This document shows, one piece after another, positions 43,968 through 51,506 of a stretch of DNA of 64,000 nt (positions are counted from its first letter, which is position 1; each line of letters begins with the position of its first letter). A program made the position numbers and the translations under genes. Below the pieces are notes generated by a model, which had not been told where the DNA came from, did no database searches, and worked only from the letters and a program-made list of their open reading frames with translations. This stretch comes from a virus. The stretch covers positions 1-64,000 of IMG/VR virus record IMGVR_UViG_3300028177_000003; one strand, given 5' to 3'.

Positions 43968-44390
43968 TTAGTCCCTCTCCAGAAGAACGTCGACGGCCTC
44001 GCTGAGTCCGGGAAACAGGGGCTCGGGGAGGTCGCTCAAAGGGAACCACTCCCACTTCTCACACTTGTGGGGTTCCATGACCTTCGGAACACCCGCCCAC
44101 TGGTAGTCGTGGGACACGTGGTAAAGGGTGACACCACGGGCTTCGATCTCGGGATGGTCCTCGGTCGTCCAGTGGAACTGCTGCGCCTTGTGGACTGTGA
44201 GGCCTGCTTCCTCGAGAGCCTCGCGCTGGCATGTCACCAGAGTGGACTGGTCAGGACGATCTATCCATCCGCCGGGGAAGGACCAGTGGCCCGCTCGGTG
44301 AGCCCCCTTCCGCTTCCCCAGGAGGATCTCGCGCTTCTCGTTCAGCACGATGAGGGCTACACCCACACCAACGTCGTTCGGTCTCGGCAT
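43968..44390 (-). CDS. Nudix hydrolase, NUDT15/MTH2-like
   Basis: 140 residues. The start VGVGVALIVLNEKREILLGK and KGAHRAGHWSFPGG match the NUDT15-like branch. The Nudix box reads GGWIDRPDQSTLVTCQREAL followed by EEAGL: the REALEEAGL helix is intact, but the loop before it is one residue longer and its first acid is Asp instead of Glu. Such enzymes hydrolyse nucleoside diphosphates linked to other groups; here cleaning the nucleotide pool or decapping are options. A TTAC step lies 21 bases upstream. Confidence 0.8.
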   Translation of the reverse strand: MPRPNDVGVGVALIVLNEKREILLGKRKGAHRAGHWSFPGGWIDRPDQSTLVTCQREALEEAGLTVHKAQQFHWTTEDHPEIEARGVTLYHVSHDYQWAGVPKVMEPHKCEKWEWFPLSDLPEPLFPGLSEAVDVLLERD

Positions 44391-44469
44391 GGCAGCCTCC
44401 TGCAGGGATGTTACCTTCCTGCGGGTCTCCGAGCCTCTTCGGTAGGTTCCCTATGCCCGGGATCGAGTC

Positions 44470-44937
44470 ATGGGAAAACTCGTAAGTGCCTACTTCTCGC
44501 CGGATCGGGGTTGCGACGATGTCGTAATCGGGTTCATTGACCACTGCGATACTTTTCTGGACGTGGCGATCTATTCGCTGACGCACGACCCGATTGCGGA
44601 CGCTTTCATCCGGGCGCACCAGCGCGGGTGCAAGGTTCGTGTCCTGATGGACAAGTCCCAGGCGGGGAACAGGTACGCTGACGACGAGAAGCTCGAGGCT
44701 GCCGGGATTGAAGTGCGCCGGGACCACCAGAAGGGGGTCATGCACAACAAGTTCCTCATCGGGCCCGCACGGAAGCGAGGCAAGGCAGTCCTCACGGGCT
44801 CGTACAACTTCACCAAGAACGCAACGTACAGCAACACCGAGAACTTCGTGGTCCTCCGGTTGCAGTACATCGCGAATGAGTACCAGACTGAGTTCGACCG
44901 TCTCTGGGTGGCCGACGCCCCCCTGGAGACCGACTGA
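44470..44937 (+). CDS. PLD-superfamily nuclease-like protein
   Basis: 155 residues. A single catalytic half: GFIDHCDTFLDVAIYSLT, IADAFIRAHQRGCKVRVLMD, then VMHNKFLIG and LTGSYNFTKNA with the following TENFV. This is the layout of the bacterial endonuclease Nuc, which acts as a dimer. The HxK part is intact (HNK), but the Asp expected seven residues after the His is replaced by Pro, and a six-residue Arg/Lys insertion follows. Activity may thus be altered. The start ATG has only a weak ribosome site. It is followed by the endolysin. Confidence 0.75.
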   Translation: MGKLVSAYFSPDRGCDDVVIGFIDHCDTFLDVAIYSLTHDPIADAFIRAHQRGCKVRVLMDKSQAGNRYADDEKLEAAGIEVRRDHQKGVMHNKFLIGPARKRGKAVLTGSYNFTKNATYSNTENFVVLRLQYIANEYQTEFDRLWVADAPLETD

Positions 44938-44976
44938 ACACGGTGCTGCTAACATCCCATCCGACAGGTGACTAAC

Positions 44977-45810
44977 ATGGCACGACCCACCATTCGCAAG
45001 GGCAGTAAGGGACAAGACGTCACCGACTGCCAGAACCTCCTTCTCAAGCACGGCCACGCCCTGGGCAAGTACGGGGCTGACGGCGACTTCGGCAGCAGCA
45101 CGCACAATGCTGTCATGCAGTTCCAGGCCTCCCGGAACCTCAGTGCGGACGGCATCGTCGGCAAGAACACCTGGAAGCAACTCGAAGGCTCGTCCAACTC
45201 GAAGGCTCAGGACATCGGCGACGACGCTGGGGTCTCTTCTGCGAAGGAGAAGCTCGCAGCCAAGATCCCTGCAGGGATCGGCGAGCAGCGCACCAAGGCT
45301 CTGAAGCACGCAGTCTCCTTCCTGGGCGCGGACGAGATCCCGGACGGCTCCAACTGGGGTGCTGAGATTCAGCCCGTGGTCGAGGGCTACAACGAGTTCT
45401 GGGGTGTGAGCACCGCGCAGTACGGACGCATGGCCTGGTGTGCGATGTTCTGCTCCACCTGCATCGCCGTGGGGAGCGGCGGGGGCACTCTGTCCAAGGA
45501 CATGGACTGGACCAAGGCTCCTATGAAGAAGTTCTTCGGAGGCGCCAGCCAGTACGAAGACTGGGGCAAGAAGAACGGCATGTGGGTGGAAGAGACCCAG
45601 GCTGCTCCCGCAGGCTCCGTCTTCAGCATGGCTCGCGGCGGGTCAAACTCCGACCCCGCGCAGACCGCGAAGGCCGGTCACGTCGGGATGGTCGTCTGCG
45701 ACAACGGCAACGGGACGGTCACGACCATCGAGGGGAACGTCAGCAACGGCTGCCGCTCCTACACCCGCAAGAAGGCGGACCTCCACGGCTTCATCCAGTG
45801 GTGGAAGTAA
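44977..45810 (+). CDS. Endolysin: peptidoglycan-binding domain plus CHAP-like amidase
   Basis: 277 residues from ATG 44977 (AGGTGA seven bases upstream); a GTG at 44968 is the longer alternative. Residues 5-70 are a PG_binding_1 repeat (YGADGDFGSSTHNAVMQFQ, DGIVGKNTWKQLEG). The second half has the cysteine peptidase layout: WCAMFCSTCIAV (nucleophile Cys), AGHVGMVVCDNG (His) and TIEGNVSNG. Together they cut the cell wall peptide at lysis. No signal peptide is seen, so release needs a holin; the nearest candidates are the two-helix proteins. The gene is on the plus strand with the PLD gene. Confidence 0.85.
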   Translation: MARPTIRKGSKGQDVTDCQNLLLKHGHALGKYGADGDFGSSTHNAVMQFQASRNLSADGIVGKNTWKQLEGSSNSKAQDIGDDAGVSSAKEKLAAKIPAGIGEQRTKALKHAVSFLGADEIPDGSNWGAEIQPVVEGYNEFWGVSTAQYGRMAWCAMFCSTCIAVGSGGGTLSKDMDWTKAPMKKFFGGASQYEDWGKKNGMWVEETQAAPAGSVFSMARGGSNSDPAQTAKAGHVGMVVCDNGNGTVTTIEGNVSNGCRSYTRKKADLHGFIQWWK

Positions 45811-45858
45811 ATAGTCCTGCTATCCCACGGTAGAGCTACCTTCTACGGAGTCTCCCCG

Positions 45859-46245
45859 ATGCCCAAGTCTCTCACTGCTTCAGATCGTTCCTCTCTCATC
45901 AAGCTGGCCCACTCCCTGGAGAAGGGGAGCGAGGAGAGGAAGGCGATCCTGGCTGGGCTCAAGAAGCTCGGAGGGGCCGGATCCTACCCTGAGTGGAATA
46001 GCGATCGGGAACGGTGGGACAAACGTGGGTGGAAGCTGGTCTGGGAATCGGAAGACCTTGCGTGGATGCAACGCGGGGTTTTGATCATCTACAACCAGAT
46101 GGGTTGGAGTCCCCGAGTATGGGAATACCACCAGCCGGTGTCTGGGAATGCCCAGGCTGTTAAGATTGTAGAGGACGCTCTTGAAAAGGCCCGGTGGAAT
46201 ACTGAAAAGTTGGATCCCTCGGAGTGGGAACAAGTTCTGTTCTGA
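45859..46245 (+). CDS. Protein with shared N-terminal module, copy 1
   Basis: 128 residues. The first 36 residues (KSLTASDRSSLIKLAHSLEK then GSEERKAILAGLKK) match the start of the gene at 46518 almost exactly, including the ribosome site and leader before the ATG. The rest is different: WDKRGWKLVWESEDLAWMQR, GVLIIYNQMGWS. So the module is attached to two different bodies. Function unknown; it could be a targeting or packaging tag. Confidence 0.6.
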   Translation: MPKSLTASDRSSLIKLAHSLEKGSEERKAILAGLKKLGGAGSYPEWNSDRERWDKRGWKLVWESEDLAWMQRGVLIIYNQMGWSPRVWEYHQPVSGNAQAVKIVEDALEKARWNTEKLDPSEWEQVLF

Positions 46246-46247
46246 GC

Positions 46248-46436
46248 TTACGGCTCCAACGAGCCCTCGGCAGCCGGGGGCTCCCAAGCGCCCCTGTAGG
46301 CTCCCTCGTCCAGGACGGCAGGCTTCGTCTTGCCGCACTTGTAGCAAGAGCTGGTGTAGTAGTTCCCCTGCACCTTCGTCTTGAGCTTCTTCTTGCCTCC
46401 GCAAGAGTAGCAGTCAGATTTGAAGATGTAGGTCAC
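46248..46436 (-). CDS. Zinc-ribbon protein
   Basis: 62 residues with CYSCGGKKKLKTKVQG and CYKCGKTKPAVL: two CxxC pairs about 20 residues apart, the zinc-ribbon pattern. It lies 17 bases after a promoter element, so it is expressed on its own. Small zinc ribbons in phages often bind RNA polymerase or nucleic acid; that is family knowledge, not shown here. It is antisense to the space between the two module genes. Confidence 0.6.
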   Translation of the reverse strand: MTYIFKSDCYSCGGKKKLKTKVQGNYYTSSCYKCGKTKPAVLDEGAYRGAWEPPAAEGSLEP

Positions 46437-46452
46437 GCCTCCTCCGTAGGTG

Positions 46453-46480
46453 TTACGTCCGAAGGTGGCGCGAGGAAGCT
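46453..46480 (-). promoter_or_regulatory. Phage promoter element (zinc-ribbon gene)
   Basis: On the minus strand: AGCTTCC, 14 bases, GACGTAAC, 17 bases before the ATG. It shares the AGCTTCC left half with the element at 28374. Confidence 0.6.
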
Positions 46481-46517
46481 ACCTCCCCGGTAGGTCTGCC
46501 TTCTACGGAGTCTCCTC

Positions 46518-46910
46518 ATGTCCAAGTCTCTCACTGCCTCAGATCGCTCTGCCCTCATCAAGCTGGCCCACTCCTTGGAGAAGGGCTCGGACGAGAGGAA
46601 GGCGATCCTGGCTGGCTTGAAGAAGGCTTCGTTTGCAGCCACCCGACCCCCTACTTCCGAGGAGATGGAGGACCTTGGACCCAAGGCTCGCCGCGCTCTG
46701 GAAAGCTATCTGGGACGCAACTTCCGGATCACGAACGATCCGCGAAACGCCGATCAGGTTGACTTCGTTGAGGACAACCCCAGGGCTCCCGGCTCCTTCA
46801 AGGAAGATGGGGTGGTGTGGACCTTCGGCAGCGACATGGATTCAGGTAAGAGCGCAGTCCAGGCTGAGTCCAAGGTCGGATACGGCACCTGGTACTTCCT
46901 GGAGCGGTAG
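46518..46910 (+). CDS. Protein with shared N-terminal module, copy 2
   Basis: 130 residues. The N-terminus (KSLTASDRSALIKLAHSLEK, GSDERKAILAGLKK) is the same module as in the gene at 45859. The body differs: ARRALESYLGRNFRITNDP, VDFVEDNPRAPGSFKED. It ends one base before the convergent release factor gene. The DNA of the module and its leader (CCTTCTACGGAGTCTCC) is also nearly identical, so the duplication is recent. Confidence 0.6.
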   Translation: MSKSLTASDRSALIKLAHSLEKGSDERKAILAGLKKASFAATRPPTSEEMEDLGPKARRALESYLGRNFRITNDPRNADQVDFVEDNPRAPGSFKEDGVVWTFGSDMDSGKSAVQAESKVGYGTWYFLER

Positions 46911-46911
46911 T

Positions 46912-47599
46912 CTACGCCCACAAAGCGTCTACACCGCCTCGCAGGTAGCTCTTCGCTGAGGTCTTCTTCCCGGTGACGTGGTCTACGACCTGACCCGCTT
47001 GTAGACGGATTGTGCGACGCTTGTCTGCACGCTGTCCGCTACCCACCTGGCCCTTTCGCTTCTTGTTGTGGGCCTTGCTCCGTTTCTGAGCCTCGGCCTC
47101 CTGCAAACGGATGCGAAGTAGCGTAAGAGCCGACTCCCGGTTCTGGTTCTGGGAGCGCTCCGACTCGACGCGGATCATGATGCCGCTCGGTTTGTGTGTT
47201 AGCTGCACTGCCGAGTCGGTTGTGTTCCGGTGTTGCCCTCCCGCACCCGAGCCCCGACAGGTCTTCACCTCGAGGTCCTTCGAGTGAATACGCACCTCAG
47301 ACTCCGCAGGCTCCTGCAACACAGCCACCGTGATAGTGGAGGTGTGAACACGACCGCGTTTCTCGGTAGGAGGCACCCGTTGCCAGCGGTGCCCTCCGGC
47401 TTCATGTCGAAATGCCCGCGCAGCGTCCTTGCCTGTAACCTTGAAGGCGAGGTAGCCGGGGCGGTCGTCTAAGACCTGGAGAGAGAAGTCAAAGGGACCC
47501 CCGAGCCTCGAACTTGCGGTACACGTTGAACTGCTCGTAGACGAGCTGCTTTGCGTCCTGACCGCCTTCGGCGGCTCGGATTTCGACAATAGTGGTCAT
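46912..47599 (-). CDS. Release factor (RF1-type motifs) expressed by +1 frameshift
   Basis: Two reading frames join to one 228-residue protein. Frame one starts at ATG 47599 (AGGTG upstream), codes for 36 residues (EIRAAEGGQDA is the RF core start) and stops at TGA 47489-47491. Frame two continues as DFSLQVLDDRPGY to 46912. At the joint is CGG GGG TCC CTT TGA C, base for base the layout of the bacterial RF2 site. The body has QRVPPTEKRGRVHTS (PxT motif, RF1-like, residues 76-78) and the catalytic GAGGQ (GGQ at 120-122). The N-terminal domain 1 of RF1/RF2 is missing. Known GGQ proteins release peptides from ribosomes. Confidence 0.85.
47488..47503 (-). promoter_or_regulatory. RF2-type programmed +1 frameshift site
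   Basis: Minus-strand bases CGGGGG (47503-47498), TCC, CTT, TGA, C. In E. coli prfB the site is AGGGGG UAU CUU UGA C. The Shine-Dalgarno-like GGGGG, the three-base spacer, the CUU slip codon and the UGA C context are all kept; only one base of the SD-like hexamer and the spacer codon differ. Ribosomes slipping from CUU to UUU continue with GAC. Confidence 0.85.
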
Positions 47600-47657
47600 T
47601 AGAGCACCTGTTGCTCGAGTTGCCGGGGCGAAGACTAAGGAGGGTGGCTGGACCCCT

Positions 47658-47840
47658 TTAGTTGTTTTCCTCTGAGTTCGGACCCCCAAGACGCAAAGCC
47701 CTGAAGAGAAGTTCCCAGAGCTCGGCTGGGATAGGTTCCCCTCGGGCAACGCGGCCCAGGACGTAGATCAGAGTCTCTCTACCAGCAGGGAGGTTGAGAT
47801 TCCTCTTCTCAACCCAGTCTGCCACAGAAGAAGCCTGCAT
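47658..47840 (-). CDS. Small hypothetical protein
   Basis: 60 residues from ATG 47838-47840 with GGAGG upstream. Helical: SVADWVEKRNLNLPAGRETL, IPAELWELLFRALRL. No family recognised. It precedes the release factor by 58 bases and probably shares its transcript. Confidence 0.5.
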   Translation of the reverse strand: MQASSVADWVEKRNLNLPAGRETLIYVLGRVARGEPIPAELWELLFRALRLGGPNSEENN

Positions 47841-47933
47841 GCGGCACCTCCGCCCCTATGATAAGGCGGAAACCCTACAGAGTAAACTCTTCCCCGACTT
47901 TTATTTCGGGCGGGCTTTTCCGACCGCGACTAT

Positions 47934-47950
47934 CGGGAGTATTACTCCCG
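47934..47950. promoter_or_regulatory. 17-base perfect palindrome
   Basis: CGGGAGTATTACTCCCG reads the same on both strands around a central T. It covers the TAA stop of the gene at 47942-48142. It can fold as a six-base stem with a five-base loop (terminator-like) or serve as an operator for a dimeric protein. A second, weaker dyad (AGAGTAAACTCT) is at 47879-47890, close to the start of the 47840 gene. Confidence 0.4.
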
Positions 47951-48142
47951 GTCAGCTTCAGCAGCCTTCCGCTCAGTGATGACCTGGGCGCGAAGTGTCT
48001 TCAACGCCTCCTGCGCAGCGGTTGCCGCCTTCCGAACACGGGTGCCCGGAGCCCCAACCTTGCCCTTGTCGCACTTCTCTGCGTCGGCGCGAGCCTCGGT
48101 GAGCTGGGCGATGATGGAGTCCAGGGATTCTGAGATTGACAT
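47942..48142 (-). CDS. Small basic helical protein
   Basis: 66 residues: SESLDSIIAQLTEARADAEK, then GKVGAPGTRVRKAATAAQEA. The TRVRKAATAAQEAL segment is of the kind found in short phage and bacterial histone-like or nucleoid-linked helices, with Lys/Arg on one face. DNA binding is a guess from composition. It ends in the palindrome at 47934-47950. Confidence 0.5.
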   Translation of the reverse strand: MSISESLDSIIAQLTEARADAEKCDKGKVGAPGTRVRKAATAAQEALKTLRAQVITERKAAEADRE

Positions 48143-48149
48143 GGGTTCC

Positions 48150-48440
48150 TCATGATTCGCCCGCTGAATCGCGGGCCGCGATGTGTTTGATGGCTTCGGC
48201 TATCTGGTCTTGGGTTTCAAGAAGCTCCCGAAGCCCCATAGAACGAATACCCGAGAAGACCCTTTCGCTAAACACCAGGACGAAAGTTTTGCTGTCCCCG
48301 GTGAACTCGCCGAGAGAGTTCACTACTGCCCGAATGTCGCTATCGCGGGCCGAGTCCTTGACAGTGATAACCATCAGGTCTCCCTGAACCAGCCGCTGCT
48401 TGAGAGTGTCTACTATGATAGACGGATTCCGGTCTGGCAT
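48150..48440 (-). CDS. Hypothetical protein
   Basis: 96 residues, alpha/beta: PSIIVDTLKQRLVQGDLMVI, TFVLVFSERVFSGIRSMGL, LLETQDQIAEAIKHIAARD. The strand-helix pattern could be a small Rossmann-like or ferredoxin-like fold. No family recognised. Overlaps the Tat-signal gene by 28 bases. Confidence 0.5.
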   Translation of the reverse strand: MPDRNPSIIVDTLKQRLVQGDLMVITVKDSARDSDIRAVVNSLGEFTGDSKTFVLVFSERVFSGIRSMGLRELLETQDQIAEAIKHIAARDSAGES

Positions 48441-49189
48441 GAACGGGCCTTCTTGAATGCGTGACGCAGCGCCTTCCGGTCTCGGTAGTCCGAGATCATG
48501 CCTGCGGCCAGAAGTTCCTCCTGCATGAGCATGAGGTACTTGAACGAGACGCCGTCTGGGGCTTCAACTGGGATGTCACCCCTGGCCGACACCGCTGTGT
48601 CGCGATTGGTGATGTCGTCGGGCGCTGCCGCGAACTGGGTGATCTGGGTCTCCAGGTAGAAGCCCTTCTCGGGATGCGGAAAGGCCATCACTGGGCAGTC
48701 CACGTGTGTAACCATAGCCAGCGACTGCTGGGAGAGATGCCTGGAGAACTCAGCCAGGTCTGCGTTGATGGTGTCCTGGAGTTCCCCTGCAGCCATGTAG
48801 AAGGCGATGTGCGGATCCTCTCCTGGGGCTACCGGGCAGTTCACCTGGTAGGTGTATGCCTGTCCTGTAGGGCACCAGGTGTCGTCGGGAGGGGGAGCAC
48901 TCACCACTACCTCGTCCCGTCTAAGGTAGGGGGCTGGACGCCGACCCCTTCGAGGGTTGCGCAAGTGAAGGACAGAGACCGTGTCCCCACTAACCCTTGA
49001 TGCCTCCACCTTGCTTAGAAAGCTGGCGCGACCCTGACTCGCCAGTCGAGCCCCCGTGCCCGGAGCGAACACGTAGTGCTCGGGGCCGAAGAGACTCACG
49101 TCTGAAGTGAACAACCCGGAAGGGTTCACCGCAGCGACCGCTCCCCCGATGCCCAGTAGCTGAAGAAAGCCTCTTCGGGTGGTGTCCAT
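48413..49189 (-). CDS. Protein with Tat export signal
   Basis: 258 residues from ATG 49187-49189, with GGAG upstream. The N-terminus MDTTRRGFLQLLGIGGAVAA has the twin-arginine signature (RRGFL) and a moderately hydrophobic core, ending near NPSGLFTSD. Tat-exported proteins fold in the cytoplasm, often with a cofactor. The mature part has CPTGQAYTYQVNCPVAPGED, HIAFYMAAGELQDTINADL and a C-terminal basic end. No cofactor motif is seen. The partner and role are unknown. Confidence 0.65.
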   Translation of the reverse strand: MDTTRRGFLQLLGIGGAVAAVNPSGLFTSDVSLFGPEHYVFAPGTGARLASQGRASFLSKVEASRVSGDTVSVLHLRNPRRGRRPAPYLRRDEVVVSAPPPDDTWCPTGQAYTYQVNCPVAPGEDPHIAFYMAAGELQDTINADLAEFSRHLSQQSLAMVTHVDCPVMAFPHPEKGFYLETQITQFAAAPDDITNRDTAVSARGDIPVEAPDGVSFKYLMLMQEELLAAGMISDYRDRKALRHAFKKARSCQTGIRLS

Positions 49190-49213
49190 TTTCTCTCCTT
49201 CCACCACTCTACC

Positions 49214-49429
49214 CTACCGGGCGGGGTTCGGGTCCTTCCGGATGTCTGCGGCGTAGCGGAGACACGCCTTTCCGAGCTTCTCCAGCTCGGCGGCGGTCAT
49301 GCAGTTGTCCTTCCCTCGGACGGTCAACAGTGCAGTGCGGGGATACTCGTCGCTCTGGGAACGGGAACACAATGTCAGCATGAGACTGCCTTCCCCCTCC
49401 GCGAAGTCAATCGACAGGTTCTTCGCCAT
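49214..49429 (-). CDS. Hypothetical protein
   Basis: 71 residues from ATG 49427-49429 with GGGGAG upstream. Beta strand-rich start (LSIDFAEGEGSLMLTLCSRS), then TAAELEKLGKACLRYAADI. Overlaps the next gene upstream. No family recognised. Confidence 0.5.
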   Translation of the reverse strand: MAKNLSIDFAEGEGSLMLTLCSRSQSDEYPRTALLTVRGKDNCMTAAELEKLGKACLRYAADIRKDPNPAR

Positions 49430-50270
49430 CGGCCTTCTCCCCGTGGTTGTGCAGGTCGTCCTCGACACGCACCAGGTTGTCCATGTGGGCCAGCCGTGCC
49501 AGGTCGTTGGCCAGGGCGCGCACGTGCAAGATCATGTGCTGCATCTCATGGTAGGTCTCGGGAGGTCGCAAGGACTTGTTGTCCTCGCCGCGACGCATCT
49601 TCTCCAGATCGCGTACAGCCAGGTTGAAGGCGAAGGTCTCCTTCCCCCAGAGAGCCTCCATGTACGCAACCTGCTCATCCTGGAACTCTTCCTCCGTCCG
49701 AATGCGGTGGGCGTCCAGGGACACGATCTTGTTGCTTGCGTCGGGCAACGGGGCGTCCGGTACGCCCCCCTTGTGCATCTTCTCGTAGAGATCGGGGAGA
49801 AGGATGGACACTGCAGTGAGAAGCGAGGACTGAGCTTCAGCCAGTCTTCCCAGGTCCACGGCCACGGGGGCCCCGAAGGGCTCGCTGCCTTCGGTGTCCG
49901 GGATGTCGTCGGACGGGGTGTCGTAGCGTCGGCTCCACATCTCAGTGAGGGCGCAAAACGCTCGGGTCAGGTTCTCCCGCAGTCGGGTGTTGCTGTCCGC
50001 ATCCCGGGCTGTATGTAGAGCGGAGGCCAGAGCACATCCTTGCCGATGTCCTACATCATCCTTGGTGTCCTCGTGCACATTGAGTTCAAGGTATCCCGAG
50101 AACTTGTCCCCTACCGCCACGGTCTCAGGACATTCCTTGAGCCCCTTGCATCGGGGGCAGGCAGGAAGGTGAGCCCCTGGGTCGGTGTCCGTGTCTTCCA
50201 GGTAGACCTCGGCGGACCCGCTCCACTCCAGACCTTCCAGCAGTTCAACAATAGAGGTAGCGTCCATCAT
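49407..50270 (-). CDS. Hypothetical protein with N-terminal zinc-like CxxC
   Basis: 287 residues. CPRCKGLKECPETVAVG at about 38-54 suggests a small zinc site. The rest is helical and acidic (LTRAFCALTEMWSRRYDTPS, RRGEDNKSLRPPETYHEMQH, LANDLARLAHMDNLVRVEDD). No enzyme motif recognised. First in a compact operon with the two genes downstream. Confidence 0.5.
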   Translation of the reverse strand: MMDATSIVELLEGLEWSGSAEVYLEDTDTDPGAHLPACPRCKGLKECPETVAVGDKFSGYLELNVHEDTKDDVGHRQGCALASALHTARDADSNTRLRENLTRAFCALTEMWSRRYDTPSDDIPDTEGSEPFGAPVAVDLGRLAEAQSSLLTAVSILLPDLYEKMHKGGVPDAPLPDASNKIVSLDAHRIRTEEEFQDEQVAYMEALWGKETFAFNLAVRDLEKMRRGEDNKSLRPPETYHEMQHMILHVRALANDLARLAHMDNLVRVEDDLHNHGEKADGEEPVD

Positions 50271-50578
50271 AGGTTTCCTCGGAAGTCGTCCGGCAAAGGT
50301 GCTCGGGACAAGATGTCTCCGTCGCTGTTCGTAATCACGGCAACGTTGACCTTCGCCGCGTAAGCTCGGGAAGCGAACACATTCACTCCGTCCAGGATGG
50401 TCTCCCGAACGAAGATCAACTCAGGCAAGCCCGAGTATTCGCGGAGAGCCTCTTCAGTTGCGTCCAGCCCGTAGTGCTTCCTGCCCATGGAGTGAACCCC
50501 CTTGGTGGTGCGGTACAGCCAGAGACTACCGTGCAGGCTCTGGTCAACGCCCTCTCCGAAGAAGTCGAGTGTGCTCAC
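50267..50578 (-). CDS. Hypothetical protein
   Basis: 103 residues: SLWLYRTTKGVHSMGRKHYG, then VRETILDGVNVFASRAYAAK and VNVAVITNSDGDILSR. The last part looks like a beta-hairpin segment. No family recognised. Overlaps both neighbours by four bases. Confidence 0.5.
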   Translation of the reverse strand: MSTLDFFGEGVDQSLHGSLWLYRTTKGVHSMGRKHYGLDATEEALREYSGLPELIFVRETILDGVNVFASRAYAAKVNVAVITNSDGDILSRAPLPDDFRGNL

Positions 50579-50880
50579 TTCTTGCTGAAGACGAAGTACG
50601 CCTTGTAGGATTCGTTGTACCCAGGCTTGTCGTACTGGACCTTCCAGCCCAGCTCGCGGTAGAAGTCCTCCACGTCCATATAGTGAAGGGAGTAGACCGC
50701 CTCGCGAGAGATTCCCAGGGCAGCGGCGACGCGGGAAACCGCTTCGTTCTGCACAACCCGGGAACTGGAACCGCTCCAGTTCTCCGCAATCATTGCGTTG
50801 AAGACCCCTATGACCTCATCAGGGAGGTTGAGAACCTTCTCGCGGACTACCGTGTAGGGGGTGATGCCTTTGACTGACAT
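50575..50880 (-). CDS. Conserved phage-type hypothetical protein
   Basis: 101 residues: LNLPDEVIGVFNAMIAENW, SSRVVQNEAVSRVAAALGIS, DVEDFYRELGWKVQYDKPGY, YKAYFVFSKK. The pattern of an AENW helix followed by a YDKPGY strand is one I associate with a small protein found in many tailed phages, function unknown. Not verified here. First gene of its operon. Confidence 0.55.
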   Translation of the reverse strand: MSVKGITPYTVVREKVLNLPDEVIGVFNAMIAENWSGSSSRVVQNEAVSRVAAALGISREAVYSLHYMDVEDFYRELGWKVQYDKPGYNESYKAYFVFSKK

Positions 50881-50924
50881 GGGAGCCTCCGAGAGGCTCT
50901 ACCGCGACAGGCCTTCGCTGCCCC

Positions 50925-51506
50925 CTACTCCCCGTTGTTCTTGGTAGCCCTGGCTGCCTTCTGCGCTGTGTCCCGACGAGCGATCGCCTCCCCGGTTCGA
51001 ACGATGCGCAGAGCCTCCTTGTCGTCGCTCTTCATCTTGGTGTTGCCCAGGTGTGTGAAGTCCCCTGTGTCCCGGTCAATCCATCTGGATGTGAGACCAA
51101 TGGCCCCAGGCTTGAGCTCCTTCACCAGCTTCGGATCCATGGCTCGGATTGCGATGTGCCAGACCATGGAGAGGGATGTGCCTGCTCCTACAGCGAGAGG
51201 CTTCTGGTCGTACTCCGTAGACTGACGCTCCTTAAACAGGAGAATACCGGAGCCAGTCCGAAGTTCCAGATCGAAGTAGTGAACCGGCACCGGGATCGCA
51301 GGCCGATTGAATGTGATTTGAAGGGGGATCGTGACGCGCAGGTCTCCGAAGGTGGCAAGGGGCTCGCGAATCACTCCCCAGCCAATGATGTGCACGTCCA
51401 GATCGCGGGCGGCGACCAGTCTCGACACTACCTCCTGCTCGTCCTCTGACATCGGGGTGTAGCCCCCGCGAGGGTTGCCGCCGCCGAAACGATTCTTGTC
51501 TTTCAC
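50925..51506 (-). CDS. Hypothetical protein
   Basis: 193 residues from GTG 51504-51506 (GGAG six bases upstream), overlapping the stop of the cold-shock-like gene by four bases. Beta-rich: LDVHIIGWGVIREPLATFGD, PVPVHYFDLELRTGSGILLF, SLSMVWHIAIRAMDPK. The end is basic (ATKNNGE). No family recognised. Confidence 0.55.
   Translation of the reverse strand: MKDKNRFGGGNPRGGYTPMSEDEQEVVSRLVAARDLDVHIIGWGVIREPLATFGDLRVTIPLQITFNRPAIPVPVHYFDLELRTGSGILLFKERQSTEYDQKPLAVGAGTSLSMVWHIAIRAMDPKLVKELKPGAIGLTSRWIDRDTGDFTHLGNTKMKSDDKEALRIVRTGEAIARRDTAQKAARATKNNGE

Noticed and set aside
44251-45309. 352-residue minus-strand open frame
   Set aside because: Antisense to the PLD and endolysin genes, whose motifs are clear; only its last part overlaps the Nudix gene in another frame.
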